Shown: positions 1 to 5,374 of the stretch, piece after piece | Numbering within the stretch: the first letter of the stretch is position 1 | How the letters are laid out: the number at the start of each line of letters is the position of its first letter | Virus record (IMG/VR): IMGVR_UViG_3300031787_000364 | Location: 1 to 37,719 of that record | From: a virus | Length of the DNA: 37,719 nt | Reading direction: 5' to 3' (one strand) | Program-made: the position numbers and the translations under genes | The notes under the pieces: generated by a model | Told to the model about the DNA's origin: nothing | What the model saw: only the letters and a program-made list of their open reading frames with translations | Database searches by the model: none

Positions 1-128
1 GCGACCCACATCAGCCATTCAGGCTTGAGCGTCTGCCACGCATGATCCATGTCCCGACAGTTGGCCAACGCCCACTCGCGGCCTTCCGGGCAGGCATCGT
101 GACGATCGCAAAATTCGAGGACACTCAT
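1..128 (-). CDS. Conserved phage protein of unknown function, 3' end cut by window edge
   Basis: The ATG lies at 128 and the frame is open to base 1, giving the first 42 residues of a protein whose end is outside the window. The visible part begins MSVLEFCDRHDACPEGREW and carries a WALANC..M..AW......WLMW pattern. I recall this pattern (Cys, WA, then a Trp-rich WLxW segment) from small uncharacterised phage and prophage proteins; no function is known to me. The start codon overlaps the upstream stop in an ATGA arrangement, so it is probably translated together with the 69-aa gene before it. The reading is solid, the function unknown. Confidence 0.7.
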   Translation of the reverse strand, partial: MSVLEFCDRHDACPEGREWALANCRDMDHAWQTLKPEWLMWV

Positions 129-334
129 GGCTTGGCCTCCTTGGCTTGCTTCCATCCAAACCTAGAGGCGGCGTCGCAGTAGTGGTACATCGCATCTCCT
201 GCCTCCTCCAGCCTCTTGACGCGCTCGTTTGCTGCGTTGAGTTCGTGTTCCAGTTGGCGGGCGAAGTTGCGTGTCGAATCCAAATCGGAGTCATCAAACT
301 CCATTCCACAATCCGTCCTCGGTGTGTCGCTCAT
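125..334 (-). CDS. Small conserved phage protein, coiled-coil like (69 aa)
   Basis: It opens with MSDTPRTDCG and continues with a helical segment, FARQLEHELNAANERVKRLE, rich in Leu, Glu, Asn and Arg with heptad-like spacing. Small proteins starting MSDTPRTD and followed by FARxLExEL are widespread in phages and have no assigned function. The ATG overlaps the upstream stop (331-334) and its own stop overlaps the next start (125-128), so it sits in the middle of a coupled run. No membrane segment, signal or catalytic motif is visible. Oligomerisation through the helix is plausible but inferred. Confidence 0.75.
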   Translation of the reverse strand: MSDTPRTDCGMEFDDSDLDSTRNFARQLEHELNAANERVKRLEEAGDAMYHYCDAASRFGWKQAKEAKP

Positions 335-585
335 GGCTTTTCCTCCTTCAGCGCAGCGCGGACAAGCTGAAGCACCTCTGTGTAGTCATCTCCAAGCATT
401 CGGATGACGTTGGGCTCACGATTGGCGAATGCGATGGCAAGCTCGGCCTGCCTGAGCAGAGACAGGAGTTGTGCGTTCTGTCGCTCCAGCTTGGTCATTT
501 CCGTGACGCCACGAAAATGATCCTCCACCATTTTGTTGGCGTCACCAGAATGGTCAGCCCCGCACTTTGGACAGGTCTTGTTCAC
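331..585 (-). CDS. Small protein with N-terminal CxxC knuckle and helical body (84 aa)
   Basis: I chose the GTG at 585 because an excellent Shine-Dalgarno, GGAGG, lies just upstream and the GTG overlaps the TGA of the preceding gene (GTGA, 582-585). The frame is open further upstream, but that part is antisense-like noise over the secreted-protein gene. The protein starts with a CPKCGADHSGDANK segment, one Cys pair plus a His, which could hold a metal or be a remnant of a zinc ribbon. A Leu-rich helical part follows (LERQNAQLLSLLRQAELAIAF). Function unknown; the coupling suggests coexpression with the secreted protein before it. Confidence 0.7.
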   Translation of the reverse strand: MNKTCPKCGADHSGDANKMVEDHFRGVTEMTKLERQNAQLLSLLRQAELAIAFANREPNVIRMLGDDYTEVLQLVRAALKEEKP

Positions 586-1175
586 CTGCCACCTCCATCC
601 TTGTCCCCGTCCTTGTCGTCGTCCTTGTCCTTGTCGTCGCAGCGACCGTCGAACGTGTAGGCCACCGTTGCCACTGCGGACGCCCGCGTGTCCCAGCGCA
701 GACTGAAGTCTCCGGGACCACTGTACCAGGTGCGGGCCGTGGCCTGCGTCACCACCGGCAACGTGTTGGTCCCAACGAACACGCCAAGGTTCCGGTTGGT
801 CGATACCGCCCTGCCCAGAACCACCGCGAACGTGTCCACGTTGGTCACTCCAAATGTCACGCTGGCCGAGCCAGACACCGTGATCGAGTTGTTCGCAGTC
901 AGCGTCCCAACCCGCGCAGAAACCGCGTTGGTCACCGCCAGCGACACCGGCAATAGCCAGCCACGATCGAGCGACACGTACTCCGAGCGACCCGCTGCGT
1001 TTGCGTTGATGGTCACCTGTACTGAGCGCAGCGTCCCCAGCCTCGCATCGAACTGCGGCACACGATTCGTCACCGACCAGTCCGTCAGTGTTGGGTTCAC
1101 CGTCACCGTATGCACCACCGTTCCAGCACTCACCGCGCTGGCCAACACCATACCCACATACACAAGTTTCTTCAT
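582..1175 (-). CDS. Secreted protein resembling choice-of-anchor E family (197 aa)
   Basis: Residues 1-18 form a clear Sec signal peptide (MKKLVYVGMVLASAVSAG, with an AxA-type cleavage region). The mature part is beta-rich and contains FDARLGTLRSVQVTINA, matching the hallmark FDxxLGTLxSV segment of choice-of-anchor E proteins, which in environmental bacteria usually end in a sorting anchor such as PEP-CTERM. Here there is no C-terminal membrane anchor; the protein ends in an Asp/Lys/Gly tail (DDKDKDDDKDGDKDGGG). A good ribosome site (GGAAGG) precedes the ATG. Known: the family is extracellular and its ligand is unclear. Inferred: the phage makes a secreted or surface-attached protein in the infected cell, perhaps for exclusion or adhesion. 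The domain call comes from one motif plus overall look. Confidence 0.65.
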   Translation of the reverse strand: MKKLVYVGMVLASAVSAGTVVHTVTVNPTLTDWSVTNRVPQFDARLGTLRSVQVTINANAAGRSEYVSLDRGWLLPVSLAVTNAVSARVGTLTANNSITVSGSASVTFGVTNVDTFAVVLGRAVSTNRNLGVFVGTNTLPVVTQATARTWYSGPGDFSLRWDTRASAVATVAYTFDGRCDDKDKDDDKDGDKDGGGR

Positions 1176-1413
1176 AGCCTTCCAACTCTCACACTGTGTT
1201 CACAACCACAACCAAATAACCCCGCCTCGTCCACCCTTGAACACACCCTTACCGTAGACTCAGCGGGTCCCAACCACACGGTTGGTAAAATCAACAACCA
1301 CACACTACACAACCACTCCCACCCACACCATCCCCCATTCAGAGCATTCTCAAAACAAAAGCCCACCGCAGCACAAAGTGCCACAGTGGGCCAATCTCAA
1401 TACCATCACCACC
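1176..1413. other. Intergenic region, A/C-rich on plus strand, with a small dyad
   Basis: This stretch lies upstream of the secreted-protein gene and holds no credible gene. The plus strand is strongly biased to A and C, so the minus-strand transcript would be G/U-rich. A perfect 6-bp dyad, CCAACC-ACAC-GGTTGG, lies at 1270-1285. It has no U-tract on either side, so I read it as a possible protein site or RNA hairpin rather than a terminator. A promoter for the gene at 582-1175 probably lies here, but I could not find a convincing -35/-10 pair. Confidence 0.4.
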
Positions 1414-1629
1414 CTACTCAGCACCAGCAACACGCCACACCCCCCACACACGCTCACCCTCCACCACTCCATCACCCACCACACGAATCGACACACTCAC
1501 ACCGGCCTTCCGCGCAGTCGCATACCAACCAGTCGGATTCTTACCCGTCCACTCAAACATATCCCCCACCACCATCCTCCTCAACAACTCCAAGTTCTCG
1601 GACACCACAACACGACGACGCTTCGGCAT
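1414..1629 (-). CDS. Small basic protein of unknown function (71 aa)
   Basis: From the ATG at 1629 the protein begins MPKRRRVVVSENLELLRRM and continues through GDMFEWTGKNPTGWYATARKAG to a Val/Gly-rich end (VSVSIRVVGDGV). The layout (basic start, Leu helix, a W-T-G then WYA..RKAG segment, short beta end) looks like a small DNA- or RNA-associated phage protein, but I cannot name a family. The frame is open further up, with an in-frame ATG at 1659 and a TTG at 1677, so the start is uncertain. No Shine-Dalgarno is visible at any of them. The coding strand is unusually G/T-rich compared with the rest of the window. Confidence 0.5.
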   Translation of the reverse strand: MPKRRRVVVSENLELLRRMVVGDMFEWTGKNPTGWYATARKAGVSVSIRVVGDGVVEGERVWGVWRVAGAE

Positions 1630-1941
1630 CACAACACCAGTCTTGATCTCGTAACTCATGAAGAGCGAACGGTACAAGGGTAGGCCACAAGGACAAGTGG
1701 AAATCGAGGGGCGATGGAAGAGGGGGGGTACAGGTACAACCCACCCCCCCCGTGGGGGTCCCCCCCTCCCCCGTGGTCTTTCGGCAGGATCCCCCTGGGC
1801 GACCGCGTGGCGCCTGCCCCACTAGCCTCACCACTACAAGCTAGCCCCTACAAACTCCCCCCGCTTGTAATCCCGTTTTGCGTAACCTGTTGCAAATGAA
1901 GGAGGGGCGTTTGTACTGGAACTGAATATAATCATTATTGT
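1630..1941. other. Intergenic region with long G and C homopolymer runs
   Basis: No convincing gene is present between the TerS-like gene and the 71-aa gene. The stretch 1723-1776 has runs of seven or more G and several runs of C that can fold back on each other (G runs near 1725, C runs near 1743 and 1760), so a stable hairpin or a polymerase pause is likely on either strand. Short direct repeats CTAGCC (1822, 1841) and CTACAA (1834, 1848) lie nearby. An AT-rich patch at 1918-1946 contains TATAAT at 1927-1932 on the plus strand but no matching -35. Confidence 0.4.
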
Positions 1942-2454
1942 TCAAGCCCTCTCTGCGGGGTTTACCACCGCAAGTACCTGGTGTGCAATGGTCAACGACT
2001 TTCCGCCGGGGCCGGAGTGCTCGAGTTGCGCTTTGACGGTGTAACCTCGGGTGCGTTCAAGGATCCAGGCGGACCCTTGCCAACCATCTGAGGCCTGCCC
2101 AACCGTATCGATTAGCCCAACCTCACCCTCAACCCGGATCCGTTGCAGTTCGGCTGCGAACGACGGATTGCGCTGCAACAGCCTCTGCCAGCCTCCGGCA
2201 TTGCCATGGAATCCGCACAGGATGGCGATGCGTTCTTCGGGGATACCCAACTTAGCTGCGTGACATGCTTTTTTTCGCATGTCCTCCGATAGTGATTTAG
2301 GGACCCTTCCGAACCGGGATTCGATTTCGTTACCAGCCTTCCCCTTAACCTTGTCACAAGCCTTCCCATCCCCACCGCTAGCCACCAACTTCCCCCCCTC
2401 GTTTCCCCCTTCCAGCGTCTCCTTCCCAGCCTTCGCCAAAACTTTCTTTCGCAT
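1942..2454 (-). CDS. Putative terminase small subunit / DNA-binding protein (170 aa)
   Basis: The N-terminal 50 residues are low-complexity, rich in Lys, Gly and Ala. A helix-turn-helix-like region follows (KKACHAAKLGIPEERIAILCG, about residues 60-80), then a helical segment ending in GWQGSAWILERT at about 120-135 and a tail with AQLEHSGPGGKSL. The block W(Q)xxAWxLER near the C-terminus of an HTH protein is typical of many phage small terminase subunits. These bind the packaging site and load DNA on the large subunit. The large subunit here lies about 32 kb away, which is unusual unless the genome is circular or permuted. Alternative: a regulator with a similar fold. It begins a minus-strand block and faces a plus-strand gene across a divergent promoter region. 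Confidence 0.55.
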   Translation of the reverse strand: MRKKVLAKAGKETLEGGNEGGKLVASGGDGKACDKVKGKAGNEIESRFGRVPKSLSEDMRKKACHAAKLGIPEERIAILCGFHGNAGGWQRLLQRNPSFAAELQRIRVEGEVGLIDTVGQASDGWQGSAWILERTRGYTVKAQLEHSGPGGKSLTIAHQVLAVVNPAERA

Positions 2455-2588
2455 ATTACCCCAACAATCCCAACCGCTTGTGAACTAGGACAACCCCCAT
2501 CCTAAAATCTTTTGTTGTCCCTTGTCGTCTTCTGTCGCATCCTGTCGACTCGGTCGGTCGGTTCGGTTCAACAAAAAGAAAACAGCAA
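2455..2588. promoter_or_regulatory. Divergent promoter region with phased TGTCG repeats
   Basis: This 134-bp gap separates the minus-strand TerS-like gene from the plus-strand small-gene operon, so it must supply promoters for both. TGTCG occurs at 2523, 2533 and 2543, exactly 10 bp apart, with a related TGTCC at 2516. A CGGT-rich tract follows (about 2550-2567), then an A-rich leader directly before the ATG at 2589. Repeats one helical turn apart fit an operator bound on one face of DNA. I could not fix a -10/-35 pair with confidence. Confidence 0.5.
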
Positions 2589-2870
2589 ATGAAAATTCCC
2601 AACGAAAAAGAAGCAGTGTCCTTCCTGAACTTCCTCAGGAGCGAAGCGGATCCGACCATGGACAGCCGTAAGGAACGCACGCCGTTTTCAGCGGTTTATG
2701 CTGGCATCCAGAACGCGGATGACACTGTCGGTTGGGATGCGTCCATTGCATCCAATCCCCAGCACGCGGAATGGTGCCAGTTGGCGCTGGATTCAATCCG
2801 TTCAAATTGCTGTTACTCCGAACCTGAGGAGATTTGCCAGTGGTTCACATCCCGCGGTTTGACCTACTAA
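2589..2870 (+). CDS. Small acidic protein of unknown function, first gene of plus-strand operon (93 aa)
   Basis: The protein starts MKIPNEKEAVSFLNFLRSE and ends in a Cys- and Trp-containing region (SNCCYSEPEEICQWFTSRG). It is soluble and mildly acidic, with no motif I recognise. The ATG is preceded by an A-rich leader (AACAAAAAGAAAACAGCAA) with no Shine-Dalgarno, a pattern shared by the next plus-strand genes. It is the first gene after the divergent control region, a position typical of early genes that redirect the host, but nothing in the sequence proves that role. Confidence 0.6.
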   Translation: MKIPNEKEAVSFLNFLRSEADPTMDSRKERTPFSAVYAGIQNADDTVGWDASIASNPQHAEWCQLALDSIRSNCCYSEPEEICQWFTSRGLTY

Positions 2871-2891
2871 CCCCCAACCCCCAACCCCCTA
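2871..2891 (+). repeat. CCCCCAA heptamer repeat (about 3 copies) before a start codon
   Basis: Immediately after the TAA of the previous gene come two perfect CCCCCAA units and one CCCCCTA, then CCACC and the ATG at 2897. A longer array of the same unit occurs before the 3250 gene. The unit fills the whole spacer between stop and start, so it sits in the translation initiation region. Confidence 0.85.
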
Positions 2892-2896
2892 CCACC

Positions 2897-3208
2897 ATGA
2901 CCACCTACAACATCCGAAACGGAGTTATCCGATTCGCCCCCGGCGACGCAGTAGTCACCCCCATTGCTGATCGCGAGACCGTCGTCTCTTGTGACCTGCA
3001 TGGTTGCACGCTTTCAAACGGTGCCCGCTACGCGCCGGAGAGGTTGACCCTGTCAGCTATCACCCCTGACCAGATTCGTTCCCTCTCCCAGATTGGATAC
3101 CGCGTGACGGGTGAGGACCGTAAAAACGTTTGGCTGAGCGGCAACGGCGAGGACGTGCTGACTACCGTTGCGCACCTCCCTAAATTCATCGCAGAAATAA
3201 CGAACTAA
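2897..3208 (+). CDS. Small protein of unknown function (103 aa)
   Basis: I place the start at ATG 2897, after the previous gene's TAA and the CCCCCAA spacer; an earlier in-frame ATG at 2834 lies inside the previous gene. The protein begins MTTYNIRNGVIRFAPGDAV, has alternating hydrophobic and polar residues suggesting a small beta fold, and ends with a helical stretch (HLPKFIAEITN). Two Cys flank a SCDLHGCTL segment. I do not recognise a family. No Shine-Dalgarno is present. It lies in the plus-strand run of small, probably early, genes. Confidence 0.6.
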   Translation: MTTYNIRNGVIRFAPGDAVVTPIADRETVVSCDLHGCTLSNGARYAPERLTLSAITPDQIRSLSQIGYRVTGEDRKNVWLSGNGEDVLTTVAHLPKFIAEITN

Positions 3209-3210
3209 CA

Positions 3211-3238
3211 CCCCCAACCCCCAACCCCCAACCCCCAA
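3211..3238 (+). repeat. CCCCCAA heptamer repeat, four perfect copies
   Basis: Four perfect tandem CCCCCAA units fill the gap between the TAA near 3208 and the A-rich leader before ATG 3250. The complementary strand carries four runs of five G separated by TT, a pattern able to form an intramolecular G-quadruplex. It looks like a ciliate-type telomere repeat but is internal and short. Confidence 0.9.
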
Positions 3239-3249
3239 CCAAAACAACC

Positions 3250-3441
3250 ATGACTGCAACCATTGAAACCAATTCCAGGCGCGAGATTGTCGCGCTGGAT
3301 TCCAGTGGAAACGTAATCGCGAAACGCAGCCGGTACTGCAACCCTGTTGCTCTGCAGCAATTGGTCAGTTCCGCTGAAATAAAGGGCTATAAAATCGACT
3401 GGGAAAACTCAACCGTTGCCAACCCCCATGAAAATGAATAA
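3250..3441 (+). CDS. Small protein of unknown function (63 aa)
   Basis: It begins MTATIETNSRREIVALDSSG and ends ANPHENE. The body has a short beta-like start and a helical middle (NPVALQQLVSSAEIKGYK). No known motif, signal or membrane segment is seen. Its leader (AACCAAAACAACC) directly follows the four CCCCCAA repeats and lacks a Shine-Dalgarno. Its 3' end overlaps the start of a tiny membrane peptide in another frame. Function unknown. Confidence 0.55.
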   Translation: MTATIETNSRREIVALDSSGNVIAKRSRYCNPVALQQLVSSAEIKGYKIDWENSTVANPHENE

Positions 3442-3526
3442 ACGCGAAATGCTCCTCGAAATCCTCGGAGGCCTAGTCGTCATGGCCTCAATAGCCGTAA
3501 TCGTGATCGGCATGATGCTGTTGTAG
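3428..3526 (+). CDS. Tiny single-span membrane peptide (32 aa)
   Basis: The ATG at 3428 lies inside the end of the 63-aa gene; ATG 3434 is an alternative. After a short charged start (MKMNKREMLLE) comes one hydrophobic helix of about 20 residues (ILGGLVVMASIAVIVIGMML) ending at the stop. It is most likely an inner-membrane peptide. Tiny membrane peptides in early phage operons can modulate host membrane proteins or act in exclusion, but that is inference. Its size makes it easy to overlook. The coupling to the gene before it and the uninterrupted hydrophobic run argue that it is real. Confidence 0.5.
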   Translation: MKMNKREMLLEILGGLVVMASIAVIVIGMMLL

Positions 3527-3605
3527 CGGTTCCTATTCCCCCCTTGCTCCGGCAGGAGGGGAAAGGGAGCTTCTACGGCTCCGGAAACACTAACAGAAAC
3601 ACACA

Positions 3606-4166
3606 ATGCAAATTCACAAACTAGCCAAGATCGAACGGTGCGTGTCTACGGACGAAACCCGGCACGTGCTCACCCAACCCTATCTCGACATTCAGGATGG
3701 CGAAGGCCGCATGATTGCAACGGATGGGAAATGCATGGCGGTAGTCCCTGTTGACGTAGACGCGAACGACGTTGCTGGCCATGTCCCTGCGGAGAGTCTC
3801 AAAACTGCGCGGAAAGTCTGGGGGAAGCTCACGCTAAATACGTTGGCTGTCGGGGAGAGCGCGGTTTCAGTAGGTGACTACCAGTGGAAGCGGCCGTTGG
3901 ATATGGGTAAATTCCCCAACTGGCGAAACGTCATCCCGTCCCCCGAAAAGGACCGCACTGAAATCCTGCGTGTTGGAATCAACCCGGAGTTCCTTTCCCG
4001 CGTCGCGGAGGCAATCGGCGCCGGAGATCTCGTGAATCTTGAAATACCGATTGAAACCCAGGGCAGGTACAAGGGGCAGGTCCTCGGCGCCATCGTTGTG
4101 CGTCCGCGTGAAAATTGCGCGGTGGCCGGAGCGTTTGGGTTGGTAATGCCTGCGCGAATTGACTGA
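3606..4166 (+). CDS. Beta sliding-clamp-like protein (186 aa)
   Basis: The protein has the signature of phage DnaN-like proteins: a MIATDGKCMAVVPV segment (about residues 36-49), matching the ATDGxRLAxVPV strand of beta clamps, then a HVPAESLKTARK helix, a P-x-x-x-FPNW segment (about 100-106) and a second domain with a FLSRVAEAIGAGD helix. At 186 aa it is about half a bacterial clamp (about 370 aa), so it would need to oligomerise differently or act as a clamp mimic. Known: clamps tether polymerases and other DNA enzymes. Inferred: it recruits or competes for host replication proteins, since no phage polymerase is seen. The leader is A/C-rich without a Shine-Dalgarno. A terminator follows at 4188-4216. 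Confidence 0.6.
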   Translation: MQIHKLAKIERCVSTDETRHVLTQPYLDIQDGEGRMIATDGKCMAVVPVDVDANDVAGHVPAESLKTARKVWGKLTLNTLAVGESAVSVGDYQWKRPLDMGKFPNWRNVIPSPEKDRTEILRVGINPEFLSRVAEAIGAGDLVNLEIPIETQGRYKGQVLGAIVVRPRENCAVAGAFGLVMPARID

Positions 4167-4187
4167 ACCCCTGAGAACCTGAACCCG

Positions 4188-4216
4188 CCCCATCTCGCGA
4201 GGGATGGGGTTTTTTT
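4188..4216 (+). terminator. Intrinsic terminator after the clamp-like gene
   Basis: CCCCATC (4188-4194) pairs perfectly with GATGGGG (4203-4209) across an 8-nt loop and is followed by seven T (4210-4216). This is a textbook rho-independent terminator for plus-strand transcripts. The next gene starts only 9 nt later, so some read-through or a separate promoter is needed. Confidence 0.85.
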
Positions 4217-4224
4217 GAGCCAAA

Positions 4225-4503
4225 ATGCAAGCCATCGAAACTAGATATTTCGGCCCAACAAATACGTTGGGAAGTCGAATTAAAGCGTCCTGTGAGCGTG
4301 GGAGTCTGACCGTGCAATGGGATTACGGGATGGGAATCGAGGAAAACCATCGCGCCGCGGCGGCCCGGTTGCTGGCCAAGTTTGCCCAGGAGGATTCCGC
4401 GAAGTACGGGGGGGAATCGAAGGTCCACCATTGGGGGGAATTTTCGACGGGCACACTGCCGGACGGTAGATTTGCCCATGTCCTCACGGGGGGTATCCGA
4501 TGA
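4225..4503 (+). CDS. Conserved mobile-element protein of unknown function (92 aa)
   Basis: The opening MQAIETRYFGPTNTLGSRIKA followed by an NHRAAAARLLAKF helix and a GTLPDGRFAHVL ending is a pattern I recognise from many short uncharacterised proteins in phages and plasmids (IETxYxGPTNxxGSRIKA). No biochemical role is known to me. The ATG follows the terminator's T-tract within nine bases and has no Shine-Dalgarno. Its stop overlaps the next start (ATGA at 4500-4503), so the two are translationally coupled. Confidence 0.75.
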   Translation: MQAIETRYFGPTNTLGSRIKASCERGSLTVQWDYGMGIEENHRAAAARLLAKFAQEDSAKYGGESKVHHWGEFSTGTLPDGRFAHVLTGGIR

Positions 4504-4685
4504 AAATTCACCATGTCCCCGCGGAGGTAGATTCGGCCATCATGTCCCTCTGCGAGTCCCTCGGTGCGATGCTTGAGCATGCGGACATAGGCGAGGTCCG
4601 CGACGACGATACCAAGCAGGTAGTCGAGCGAGCCAAGCGCGTGCTCGCCACTGCCCACGCCTTGCGCCTATGCGTCGCGCAATAG
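4500..4685 (+). CDS. Small helical protein of unknown function (61 aa)
   Basis: It begins MKIHHVPAEVDSAIMSLCES and is predicted helical throughout, with acidic and basic stretches (DIGEVRDDDTKQVVERAKRV). No motif is recognised. It is coupled to the preceding gene by an ATGA overlap, and a tiny membrane peptide starts inside its 3' end at 4670. Function unknown. Confidence 0.6.
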   Translation: MKIHHVPAEVDSAIMSLCESLGAMLEHADIGEVRDDDTKQVVERAKRVLATAHALRLCVAQ

Positions 4686-4765
4686 CGTCGATCGCCCTGC
4701 GCCTTGCCCTACTGGTAGCCCTGTGGGCAATCATGGGGCTGGCGATGTTGGCTGACGCGGTTTAA
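4670..4765 (+). CDS. Tiny single-span membrane peptide (31 aa)
   Basis: The ATG lies inside the previous gene, in another frame. A basic start (MRRAIASIALRLA) leads into a hydrophobic helix (LLVALWAIMGLAMLA) and a DAV end. Size, frame overlap and topology repeat the arrangement of the 32-aa peptide at 3428-3526, although the sequences differ. A terminator follows 19 nt after the stop, placing it as last gene of the operon. Membrane location is a safe guess; the role is not known. Confidence 0.45.
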   Translation: MRRAIASIALRLALLVALWAIMGLAMLADAV

Positions 4766-4783
4766 TCCCCCCCCTTGACCCTC

Positions 4784-4814
4784 GCCCCCCTGCCGAAAGG
4801 TTGGGGGGCTTTTT
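4784..4814 (+). terminator. Intrinsic terminator closing the plus-strand operon
   Basis: GCCCCCC (4784-4790) pairs with GGGGGGC (4803-4809). An inner GCC/GGT extension around a GAAA tetraloop (4795-4798) adds stability, and five T follow (4810-4814). It marks the end of the plus-strand small-gene transcript. Confidence 0.9.
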
Positions 4815-4988
4815 CGTGCCTACTCCCCCCGCGTTCTGATTCCAGGCACGCGTCCGGCGCCCCCTGCCGGTACTCCCCGTTGACCAGGTGAAGGCCGCGC
4901 TCCTCGCTCCTCGCCCCTGCGCCCCTCGCACCCAGGCATCGCCCCCCGCCGGCACCCGCCTCCCCCCCTCCCCGCCCCCCCGCGCCTC

Positions 4989-5010
4989 ATCCCGAAACGG
5001 CTTTCGGGAT
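4989..5010. repeat. Perfect 9-bp dyad
   Basis: ATCCCGAAA (4989-4997) and TTTCGGGAT (5002-5010) form a perfect inverted repeat around CGGC. No T-tract follows on either side, so it is not an intrinsic terminator. It lies 30 bp before the repeat cluster at 5042 and may be part of the same control element. Confidence 0.8.
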
Positions 5011-5041
5011 CACGCCCCCGGTACCACCCGCCCCATTCCAG

Positions 5042-5123
5042 TTTCTGTGATTTCTGTCGTTACAGAAATGTCAGAACGTACAGTCATTTCAGAACGTACA
5101 GAACGTTCAGTACAAACTGAACG
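5042..5123. repeat. Cluster of direct and inverted repeats, iteron/operator-like
   Basis: TTTCTGT occurs at 5042-5048 and 5051-5057, the second paired with ACAGAAA at 5062-5068. TCAGAACGTACAG occurs twice, at 5071-5083 and 5089-5101, 18 bp apart. CGTTCAG (5104-5110) and CTGAACG (5117-5123) form a perfect dyad around TACAAA. All units share the core CAGAA/TTCTG, so one protein could bind several sites. This density in a non-coding gap fits an origin with iterons or a multi-site operator. Confidence 0.7.
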
Positions 5124-5208
5124 CTGGCGGCGGGGCGCTGGCTAGGCGCTGGCCCCCGTGTCCACGATCCCCCAGTAGGTACCCTTGTGGTGCGGTACTG
5201 TTGAACTA

Positions 5209-5236
5209 CCGAAATTCGGGTATTTGAATTTCAAAT
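5209..5236. repeat. Two AT-rich palindromes
   Basis: CCGAAATTCGG (5209-5219) is a palindrome around a central A, and ATTTGAA (5222-5228) with TTCAAAT (5230-5236) forms a second one around a single T. This is the most AT-rich patch in an otherwise GC-rich gap and could be a melting site or protein site next to the repeat cluster. Confidence 0.6.
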
Positions 5237-5277
5237 TGGGTAGGGTGGGTGGGTTTGTGGTGCGGTTGGGAGGGAGT

Positions 5278-5374
5278 GGTCACTCGCGCTCGCTTGTTTC
5301 CTATGGGTGAAACACTGTCCGAAAACCCCTGTCCCGAGGATCTCCCTTGGGCACCATGTTGAGAGCGAGTGACC
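5278..5374. repeat. Long-range 10-bp inverted repeat
   Basis: GGTCACTCGC (5278-5287) is the exact reverse complement of GCGAGTGACC (5365-5374), 77 bp apart. The enclosed segment has no coding sign. It could form a large stem-loop in RNA or single-stranded DNA, or hold two copies of an operator facing each other. Confidence 0.65.

Noticed and set aside
1927-1932. TATAAT on the plus strand as a promoter -10
   Set aside because: No -35 at a fitting distance, and a transcript from it would run antisense into the TerS-like gene. It may be only an AT-rich patch.
4888-5145. Open frame on plus strand, 85 aa, in the gene-free gap
   Set aside because: The product is Pro/Arg/Ala-rich first and Glu/Arg/Thr/Val-rich where it crosses the repeat cluster; no ribosome site and no family look. 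It follows base composition and repeats.
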